A stretch of DNA of 43,406 nt from contig BQJU01000061.1 of assembly GCA_021604865.1 (NCBI GenBank), positions 1-43,406 on the forward strand, in the 5' to 3' direction. The stretch's first letter is position 1; each line of letters starts with the position of its first letter. Origin of the DNA: Saprospiraceae bacterium. Lineage in GTDB: Bacteria > Bacteroidota > Bacteroidia > Chitinophagales > Saprospiraceae. Shown here piece by piece: positions 35,571-42,500 of the stretch. Both the position numbers and the translations under genes were made by a program. The notes below the pieces were generated by a model. The model made no database searches. It was not told the origin of the DNA and saw only the letters and a list, made by a program, of their open reading frames with translations.

Positions 35571-36135
35571 GAACGTATGGGTGGCACCATAACAATGCCG
35601 TGAGGGTAACCGCCTTAAACCAAGAATCGTACATCGCTTCAATCTCTTGCTGATTGTGCCCTTTATTGCCTAAAAAACCCTTAATAGTTGCTGTAATCGG
35701 ATAGATAAAGGCGACCAGATACCGAAAATGTATAATGGGTACCGCCTGCACGTTATCTGTTTTATTCTTCTTGATACTATGGTGCCTAAGTGCTATTTCT
35801 TGCTGATAATTGAGCCAATCCTGATCCCATGGTTTATGACATAGGTCCATAATCCATTGGCCAAAGCGAGCTCGTACAGCCGTCAGATAATCCCCCTGGG
35901 GTTGCCCATTGTGGGTAAAATAATGCACCAAGTGCGGCGTGCTGCCTACAAATCCATACCATAGGTCTAGTATCGCATCCGTTTGATCTTCCAATACATC
36001 CCCCGCTTTTTTCAGATTGGCGGCATTAGCATCGCTCCATAATACCGTTTCCTTGAGACGTTCCAAATCTTCCAAACTTACCGGCGATTTGGCGAGACCG
36101 GCTTTTCCGTAATCGTAACCTTTGATTGTTGTCAT
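35554..36135 (-). CDS. Protoglobin-domain heme protein
   Basis: A 193-aa single-domain protein with the protoglobin fold: GYDYGKAGLAKSPVSLEDLERLKETVLW (pre-helix), ILDLWYGFVGSTPHLVHYF, then the heme-binding region YQQEIALRHHSIKKNKTDN, with His118 or His119 as proximal heme ligand, and VPIIHFRYLVAFIYPITATIKGFL. No output domain is fused, so it is probably an oxygen, CO or NO binding protein rather than a direct enzyme. First gene of a minus-strand operon with small peptide, DUF2024, Rof-like and MarR genes. Confidence 0.92.
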   Translation of the reverse strand: MTTIKGYDYGKAGLAKSPVSLEDLERLKETVLWSDANAANLKKAGDVLEDQTDAILDLWYGFVGSTPHLVHYFTHNGQPQGDYLTAVRARFGQWIMDLCHKPWDQDWLNYQQEIALRHHSIKKNKTDNVQAVPIIHFRYLVAFIYPITATIKGFLGNKGHNQQEIEAMYDSWFKAVTLTALLWCHPYVHDGEF

Positions 36136-36166
36136 GATCTGAGTGGTTTGTAAATGAATTATTTAA

Positions 36167-36183
36167 TTAGAAATACTAACTAT
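36167..36183. promoter_or_regulatory. Candidate MarR operator, proximal to the protoglobin gene
   Basis: TTAGAAATACTAACTAT is the exact inverse of 36292-36308. It is a near-palindrome (TTAG-N5-CTAA) and lies 31 nt upstream of the protoglobin start. Confidence 0.55.
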
Positions 36184-36292
36184 CTGGATTAAAATATCCT
36201 TTCTTGATTACCTCCTATGCGCAGCTCGGGCTATTTAGAAGGCAGCCAAAACTGCGTTTATTTTATTGCCATCAGTTTTGTTGACACAAACA

Positions 36293-36311
36293 TAGTTAGT
36301 ATTTCTAACTA
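36293..36311. promoter_or_regulatory. Candidate MarR operator, distal: perfect palindrome
   Basis: TAGTTAGTATTTCTAACTA has perfect 7-bp arms around a 5-nt centre. The paired site at 36167 is about 108 bp away. The rest of 36136-36496 contains no gene. Confidence 0.6.
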
Positions 36312-36474
36312 AAACAAATCCTACTGCATTAATTTTTTTAACTGCCTATTTTAACTGCCAATTATATACACAAACATCAATTCAGGGGTATAGTGTTGTC
36401 AGTTGAACGACTTACAAGTGTCAACATTCTGCATCCAAAATGGAAGATCGTCTTCGCTTTAGCACTTCTTTGTT

Positions 36475-36482
36475 TATCTTTG
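36475..36482 (+). promoter_or_regulatory. -7 promoter element (TATCTTTG) for the zinc-ribbon lipoprotein gene
   Basis: TATCTTTG exactly fits TAnnTTTG and lies 14 nt before ATG 36497, which would give a very short leader. A weak -33 candidate is TTCG near 36453. Confidence 0.5.
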
Positions 36483-36496
36483 CGAAAAAATATACA

Positions 36497-36994
36497 ATGA
36501 AATCATTTTACCTACTAACATTTGTAATCGCTTGTTTGTCTTTATCACTCATCTCTTGTCAAAATGGAGATAGTGACAAAATACGCAATGAAGCGCGGCA
36601 ATCTTTACCTCAACCACCTGCTAATGACGTAACGGCTGCCCCAACTACGACTCCTACTCCTGCTGCGACAAATAGTAATGAACCACATTATAAGTGTCCC
36701 AATAATTGCGCAGGGGGGACTAGTGACGCAGCGGGCTCCTGTTCGGTATGTGGTACAACACTAGCCCACAATCAGGCCTACCACAATAATCCACAACCGG
36801 CTAATCCGACAATTAACCCAGCGTCACCAACTACAACACCAACTACAACACCACAACCGCCTGCAGCCGCTCAAAATGCAGCTGGCGTTTACCATTATAC
36901 TTGTAGTGCTGGTTGTGCTGGTGGTGCGGGAAGTGCAGGAACTTGTGCTACTTGTGGTGGAGCTTTGGCACACAATCCGGCTTATCATAATTAG
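36497..36994 (+). CDS. Lipoprotein with two zinc-ribbon-like Cys/His repeats
   Basis: A 165-aa lipoprotein (Cys21 in LSLISC). A Pro/Thr/Ala-rich linker follows, then two copies of one domain: HYKCPNNCAGG...GSCSVCGTTLAHNQAYHN and YHYTCSAGCAGG...GTCATCGGALAHNPAYHN, separated by a second Pro/Thr linker. Each has CxxxC then CxxCG and AHNxAYHN, likely a structural or transported metal site (zinc or copper). The repeats suggest a periplasmic or surface metal-binding protein; the role is not known. An ATG at 36440 would put 19 residues before the signal peptide, so 36497 is preferred. Confidence 0.8.
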   Translation: MKSFYLLTFVIACLSLSLISCQNGDSDKIRNEARQSLPQPPANDVTAAPTTTPTPAATNSNEPHYKCPNNCAGGTSDAAGSCSVCGTTLAHNQAYHNNPQPANPTINPASPTTTPTTTPQPPAAAQNAAGVYHYTCSAGCAGGAGSAGTCATCGGALAHNPAYHN

Positions 36995-37193
36995 AGTCGT
37001 TTCGCAGGGTTCATGACAAAAAAAGGTAAGGCAGGAGAACGCTTTTTGGCTGGCAATGGGATCATATCGATAATTAGATCCTCTAACAGTGGTAAAAATT
37101 GGTAAGTGCCATTTTTTTCTCACTTTTCTTATTTTTCGACCACTTTTTTGCCATATAATTTATCAACATCAAGCATTTATTAATTATTTCCCC

Positions 37194-37201
37194 TATTTTT
37201 G
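37194..37201 (+). promoter_or_regulatory. -7 promoter element candidate for the first RRM gene
   Basis: TATTTTTG fits TAnnTTTG. Transcription from about 37208 would give a leader of about 100 nt. Confidence 0.35.
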
Positions 37202-37222
37202 TCGTGTCTCAGAGTTGATATT

Positions 37223-37267
37223 TTTGTTTAGCGAATAGAAAATTTGTCAAATTTTACTTTGCTACAC
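37223..37267 (+). promoter_or_regulatory. Conserved leader motif pair of the first RRM gene
   Basis: TTTGTTTAGC (from 37223) and ACTTTGCTACAC (to 37267) recur in the same order and near-identical spacing (27 versus 26 nt between the TTTG cores) before the second RRM gene at 37986-38029. Confidence 0.5.
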
Positions 37268-37307
37268 AACAAGTTCACTCTTTATTATTTTTATTAAACT
37301 TTTTTTT

Positions 37308-37649
37308 ATGAACATTTTCGTAGCAAAGTTAAATTTTGCCACTCAGGAAGATGATCTTCAGCATGCCTTTGAAGAATTTGGCGCTGTTGACTCAGTAAAG
37401 ATCATCATGGACAAATTCACTGGTAAATCAAAAGGCTTTGGCTTTGTTGAAATGCCTAATGATGACGAAGCAAGAGCTGCTATTGAGGATTTGAACGATT
37501 CAGAACTTGACGGAAGAACAATCGTCGTTAAAAAAGCAGAACCTAGAGAAAACCGCGGTGGCGGTGGCTTCAACCGCGGCGGCGGTGGTGGTTTCAACCG
37601 TGGCGGCGGCGGCGGCGGTGGGTTCAACCGCAACAGAGACAGATACTAG
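37308..37649 (+). CDS. Glycine-rich RRM-domain RNA-binding protein (copy 1)
   Basis: A 113-aa protein with one RNA recognition motif: RNP2 is IFVAKL (residues 3-8) and RNP1 is KGFGFVEM. The Gly/Asn/Arg-rich tail (repeats of FNRGGGGG) resembles cold-inducible glycine-rich RNA-binding proteins of plants and bacteria. It likely binds single-stranded RNA as a chaperone during stress or cold. A paralogue lies 417 bp downstream with almost the same RRM. A terminator follows directly. Confidence 0.93.
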   Translation: MNIFVAKLNFATQEDDLQHAFEEFGAVDSVKIIMDKFTGKSKGFGFVEMPNDDEARAAIEDLNDSELDGRTIVVKKAEPRENRGGGGFNRGGGGGFNRGGGGGGGFNRNRDRY

Positions 37650-37675
37650 GAATAGTTATCTTTGAAGAAGAGAAA

Positions 37676-37706
37676 GAAAAGCCTCTGCTTAAGCAGGGGC
37701 TTTTCT
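37676..37706 (+). terminator. Rho-independent terminator after RRM copy 1
   Basis: GAAAAGCCTCTGC pairs with GCAGGGGCTTTTC (one G-U pair) around a TTAA loop. Confidence 0.85.
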
Positions 37707-37957
37707 GATTTTAGTGACATCGGATTGGCCAAGATCACAAAAACAATCTCCAAATAAGGCGGTTTAGGCAAAACAGATTTTCCTCGATGGGAATGCCATA
37801 TTTTTGGCACCTTTGAAAAAAAAATATTAACAGGTTAAGATAAGAAAAATGAGATAAATCCTACTCTCTTTACTAAAATCTTCTGAATTCAAAGACAAAT
37901 TTCTTCCTCATTTTTGCCAAAAATTCCTCAAAACCAGCATTTTCCATTCAAAACCCT

Positions 37958-37965
37958 TACCTTTG
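37958..37965 (+). promoter_or_regulatory. -7 promoter element candidate for the second RRM gene
   Basis: TACCTTTG fits TAnnTTTG; a start near 37972 would give a leader of about 95 nt, close to that of copy 1. Confidence 0.4.
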
Positions 37966-37985
37966 CACTCTATGGAGAAAAATTT

Positions 37986-38029
37986 TTTGTTTAGCAGACA
38001 AAATTCCAACCGAGTTGACTTTGCTACAC
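37986..38029 (+). promoter_or_regulatory. Conserved leader motif pair of the second RRM gene
   Basis: TTTGTTTAGC and ACTTTGCTACAC match the motifs before copy 1, and the AT-rich ATTATTTTTATTA-like stretch before the start codon is also shared. Confidence 0.5.
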
Positions 38030-38066
38030 TAGAATTGGACTCATTTTTATTATCTAAATTTTTATT

Positions 38067-38384
38067 ATGAACATTTTTGTAGCAAAGCTGGATTACGGCA
38101 CCCAGGAAGATCATTTGCAGGAAGTATTCGAAGAATTCGGTACAGTTGATTCCGCAAAGATCGTTATGGACAAATTTACGGGTAGATCAAAAGGCTTTGG
38201 CTTTGTTGAAATGCCAAACGACGATGAGGCTCAAAAGGCCATTGACGAATTAAACGACTCGGAACTGGACGGAAGAACGATTGTTGTAAAAAAAGCAGAA
38301 CCTAGAGAAAATCGCGGCGGTGGCGGCGGTGGAGGGTTCAATCGCGGCGGTGGCGGCGGTGGTTACAACAAAAACAGATACTAG
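38067..38384 (+). CDS. Glycine-rich RRM-domain RNA-binding protein (copy 2)
   Basis: A 105-aa paralogue of the protein at 37308: RNP2 IFVAKL, RNP1 KGFGFVEM, the same NDSELDGRTIVVKKAEPREN segment and a shorter glycine-rich tail ending NKNRY. The two differ mainly in the middle of the RRM (for example EEHLQEVFEEFG-type changes) and in the tail. It has its own leader and terminator, so the pair arose by duplication of a whole transcription unit. Confidence 0.93.
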   Translation: MNIFVAKLDYGTQEDHLQEVFEEFGTVDSAKIVMDKFTGRSKGFGFVEMPNDDEAQKAIDELNDSELDGRTIVVKKAEPRENRGGGGGGGFNRGGGGGGYNKNRY

Positions 38385-38410
38385 AAGAGTATTCTTCGTT
38401 AAGAATTTGG

Positions 38411-38440
38411 AAAGCCTCTGCAAACGCAGGGGCTTTTCTT
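38411..38440 (+). terminator. Rho-independent terminator after RRM copy 2
   Basis: AAAGCCTCTGC pairs with GCAGGGGCTTT around an AAAC loop, followed by TCTTGTTTT. It is nearly the same as the terminator of copy 1. Confidence 0.85.
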
Positions 38441-38687
38441 GTTTTAGTGCTATCGTTTGACGAATCCCCTTCGTCCGACCTATTGACCAAAAATTGCACT
38501 AAAATAGGTACAGCTTAAACCCACTTCGATAGCTTTAGTTCATCTTTGGAAGTGGTGCTTTGGAAACAAAAAAGACTGACTTTGGGTGCTCAGGAGGCTT
38601 CCGATGTAAAATCGGGACAAGCTATTTATTGGTGCAGAGCGGCCTGCAGAGCAAAAAATAGCCGAACTGAGGTTCCAGAAGCGGGCT

Positions 38688-38717
38688 TTTGCAGCTCAAA
38701 TGACTACCTCCAAACAT
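38688..38717. repeat. Second copy of the dispersed 30-nt repeat motif
   Basis: TTTGCAGC(T)CAAATG...CCTCCAAACAT matches 3831-3860 apart from a few changes and one indel each way. It lies in a 554-bp gap (38385-38938) that otherwise holds a terminator, an inverted repeat and the TetR upstream region. Confidence 0.55.
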
Positions 38718-38762
38718 ACTCTTACACAAAAAAGACAATTATAAGTGGACAATATGAATTAT

Positions 38763-38796
38763 TAGTGGTAATTTTGGACCGTAAATATTACCACTA
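38763..38796. promoter_or_regulatory. Inverted repeat upstream of the TetR gene (possible operator)
   Basis: TAGTGGTAAT pairs exactly with ATTACCACTA, with 14 nt between. It is 142 nt upstream of the TetR start and could be its operator, or an old terminator. Confidence 0.35.
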
Positions 38797-38893
38797 GGTA
38801 AAATTCGATTTTTTCAACAAGAGTACTTTGAAAATGAGAGGTCAAAAAAATCAGAATATCAATCTGATTATCAACATTTTAATACTACATATT

Positions 38894-38901
38894 TAATTTT
38901 G
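38894..38901 (+). promoter_or_regulatory. -7 promoter element candidate for the tetR-pfaA operon
   Basis: TAATTTTG fits TAnnTTTG and lies 37 nt before the TetR start; no clear -33 TTTG was found. Confidence 0.4.
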
Positions 38902-38938
38902 AAAGCCTCTTTTTTTTGAACGACTCCACTTATAAACT

Positions 38939-39556
38939 ATGGTAACGAGAGAATTAATCATCCAGTCAGCCATCAAACTTTTCCTGGAGAACGGGGTAAA
39001 AACCGTGACCATCGACCGGATTGTTAAAGAATTGCACACCTCAAAACGAACTATTTACAGTCACTTTAAAGATAAAACAGCATTACTGGGTGCCTGTCTA
39101 TCAGTATACCACGCCAGGATTCGACAGGAAAATGCAGCAGTGATCCGCTCTTCCGACAATGCCATAGAGGCCATGGCCTATCTGCACAAACACATTATCC
39201 AGCGAGCTAGTCAGGTCAACCCCAATTTTTTTAATGATATCCTTCATTACTACCCTGGCATGTTGCACGAGTCTTACCGTAAAAACGGCAATTTTGCCCA
39301 TCGCCAGCTTGTAGAGCTGGCCGATTGGGGTATTCGTGACGGCATCTTTTTGGCCGATATGGATGTAGATGTAGCCGTCAAAACAGTGCTTACATTATTA
39401 AAATTACTCAAGGACAACGATCAATTTCCCTATCCTGATTATAGTAAAGAAAGGCTGACTTTTGGCATTTTAGTCCCTTATCTACGTGGTGTTTGTACCC
39501 GTAAAGGGGTGGAACTCCTGGAAATGCAGGAGGAATTGTTTCAAGTCTCCTTATAA
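38939..39556 (+). CDS. TetR-family transcriptional regulator upstream of pfaA
   Basis: A 205-aa regulator with the N-terminal TetR helix-turn-helix: IIQSAIKLFLENGVKTVTI then IVKELHTSKRTIYSHFKDKTALL. The ligand domain (about 60-205) is all helical and shares no strong motif. It ends 10 nt before pfaA on the same strand, so it probably regulates the fatty acid synthase genes. Fatty-acyl or lipid-responsive TetR proteins are common, but the ligand is not known here. Confidence 0.9.
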   Translation: MVTRELIIQSAIKLFLENGVKTVTIDRIVKELHTSKRTIYSHFKDKTALLGACLSVYHARIRQENAAVIRSSDNAIEAMAYLHKHIIQRASQVNPNFFNDILHYYPGMLHESYRKNGNFAHRQLVELADWGIRDGIFLADMDVDVAVKTVLTLLKLLKDNDQFPYPDYSKERLTFGILVPYLRGVCTRKGVELLEMQEELFQVSL

Positions 39557-39566
39557 TAAGAAAAAA

Positions 39567-42500
39567 ATGAACCTGAATAACTCCCTACGCAAAACGCCCA
39601 TCGCTGTCATCGGCATGTCTGCCGTCTTTGCCGATGCCCACAATGTCGAAGAATTCTGGACCAATATTGTCCAGGCTAAAGACAGCATTACTGATGTGCC
39701 CGAAAACCGCTGGCGCATTGAAGATTATTACGATCCGGATATGTTTGCTCCCGATAAAACCTACTGCAAACGCGGTGGTTTTCTGCCAGAAATAGATTTC
39801 AATCCTCTTGAATTCGGACTACCGCCAAATATTCTGGAGGTCACCGACACCTCACAGTTGTTAGGACTGGTTGCTGCCAGAGATGCCCTGGAGAATGCAG
39901 GATATGGCCAAACATCTACCAAACTAACCGCTGAACTCAAAGCCAAAACTGGCGTATTGCTAGGTGTTGGTGGTGGCCAGAAACTGATCACGCCGCTGAT
40001 TGCACGCCTACAATATCCCATCTGGGAACGGGCGCTAAGAGCCAGCGGTATAGCCGAAGAAGATATTCCCCACATCGTCGATAAAATGAAGAAAGCTTAC
40101 GTGGGCTGGAATGAGAATTCTTTCCCGGGCTTATTGGGGAACGTTATCTCCGGGCGTATCACCAACCGCTTTGACCTGGGGGGCATCAATAGTGTAGTTG
40201 ATGCAGCATGTGCCGCTTCGCTGAGTGCCATCAAGATGGCCTTAAGTGAGCTGATGGAAGGACGGGCAGATATGATGCTGACTGGTGGCGTTGACACCGA
40301 CAATTCGCCCTTTATGTATATGTCTTTCAGCAAAACGCCTGCCTTTTCCAAGTCGGGCAATATCAGCCCCTTCAGTGCAAAAGGCGACGGCATGTTGATT
40401 GGTGAAGGACTAGGCATGCTGGTCCTCAAAAGACTGGAGGATGCAGAACGTGATGGCGATCAAATATATGCTGTTATTAAAGGAGTAGGAACCTCAAGTG
40501 ACGGACGCTACAAATCGGTTTATGCGCCCCGCTCTTCCGGCCAGGCCCTGGCTATGAACCGGGCTTATGAGGAAGCCGGCTATGCTCCTGCTACTGTAGG
40601 ATTAGTCGAAGCTCATGGCACGGGTACTGGCGCAGGTGATCCTACCGAATTTGAATCCATGCAAATGGTATTTGGCGCTGATAATCCCAATAAGCAACAT
40701 ATCGCCCTGGGAAGTGTCAAATCACAGATCGGCCATACCAAAGCAGCTGCAGGGGCAGCGGGTATGATCAAAGCCGTTCTGGCGCTACACCATAAAATAT
40801 TACCACCCACCATCAATGTGGAGGAGCCAAACCCCGTATTCGACATCGAAAACAGCGCTATATACCTCAACACGGAAGCCCGCCCCTGGCTGACGGGTGG
40901 TATACCTCGCCGGGCTAGTGTTAGTGCTTTTGGATTTGGCGGCATCAACGTTCACATTGCCATGGAAGAATACAAGGCCGGGCAAAGCGGACAGTACCGC
41001 TTGCATCAGCCTAATCAGGCCGTAATCTTACACGCAGTTTCTGCTTCCGACCTGTTGCAACAATGTCAGACACAATTAAAGGCGCTACAGTCTGAAGAAG
41101 GTGAAGCAGCTTTTATTCAATTGTGTGCACAGAGCAAAACGGTACAGATCCCACAGGCCAATGCTCGTTTGGGCTTTGTTGCAACTTCACTGCCCGAATG
41201 TATTGATTGCCTACAATTAGCTGTCCAAAACCTGCAAAATCAAGCCGCAGAATGGAGTCACCCCAAAGGCATATACTACCGGTCTCAGGGTATTGACCCC
41301 AATACAAAAATAGTAGCACTTTTTGCTGGTCAGGGGGCACAATACCCAGGAATGGGTGCCGAATTGGTTAATGCCTTTCCCGAACTTATCCAGGCCTTTA
41401 TTCAAGCTGACCAACTGTTCCAGCAAAGTGAGCAAGAGCCTTTATCTAAAAAAGTATATCCAATCCCAGCCTTTACTGATGCTAAAAGGCAGGAGCAACA
41501 AACGGCCCTTACACAAACTCAATTTGCTCAGCCCGCCATCGGCACCTTGAGTATGGGCATGTTTAAAATCTTGCAACAGGCAGGCTTCAAACCCAGCTTT
41601 ACTGCAGGCCACAGCTTTGGCGAACTATCTGCACTCTGGGCTGCTGGTGTTTATGATGAGGCTACTTTCCTCGCTTTGGCGAAAGCCAGAGGAGCAGCCA
41701 TGGCCATGAGCAATGCAAATGAAGATTCCGGAACCATGCTCGCCGTAAAAGCACCTTATGATCAGGTGGAACAGGAAGTGAAAAGCTTGAGCGGTATCAG
41801 TATTGCCAATATCAATTCTAACAACCAGGTTGTCCTGGGAGGGAGTACGGCCAATATCAAGAATGCTGAACAGGTATTGAAAGCCAAAGGGTTTTCAGTA
41901 ATTCCCCTACCGGTTTCGGCAGCCTTCCATACCGAATTTGTGCAACATGCACAACGACCTTTTGCACATCATGTGGACAATCTGCAATTCCAGGCACCAC
42001 AAATTCCGGTCTATGCCAACTCTACAGCGCAGGCTTATCCGCAGGACAGCAATTCGATCAAATCATTACTGCAAGGGCAAATTTTGAAACCTGTTCGCTT
42101 TAAAGAACAGATCGAAAATATCCACCGTGCCGGAGGAAGGGTCTTTGTTGAATTTGGCCCCAAAGGCATCTTGACCAATTTGGTGAAAGACATTCTTTCC
42201 GGTCAGGACCATTATGCACTGGCCCTCAATGCAAATGCCAAAAAAGATAGCGATCAGCAATTCCGGCAAGCAGTGGTCCAATTACAGATATTAGGACTTT
42301 CAATAGGAGATATTGATCCCTACCAAGTTCCAAGACTTGTACCCACAGCCAAGACCAAACTCAATGTAAAATTGAGTGGCAACAACTACGTCAGTACACC
42401 AACGCAAAAAGCATATTACGAAGCATTAAACGATGGCTTCCAGATTACCGGCGCCACTAAAATAGTGGAAAAACCCGTGGTAGTGGAAGTTGAAAAAATT

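Larger units (their letters stand above)
36995..37307. other. Intergenic region and leader of the first RRM gene
   Basis: No gene or clear terminator was found in the first 190 bp. From about 37194 the sequence carries a -7-like element and a leader of about 100 nt that shares motifs with the leader of the second RRM gene. Confidence 0.5.

Noticed and set aside
35570-35642. N-terminal extension of the 40-aa membrane peptide
   Set aside because: The extra 24 residues lie entirely inside the protoglobin gene and are basic and untypical; the double ATG at 35570 fits better.
37358-37633. Proline-rich minus-strand frame opposite the first RRM gene
   Set aside because: It is the complement of the glycine-rich tail and is not a gene.
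38546-38797. 83-aa plus-strand open frame between the RRM and TetR genes
   Set aside because: It covers the dispersed repeat motif, has odd composition, no ribosome site and no recognisable domain.
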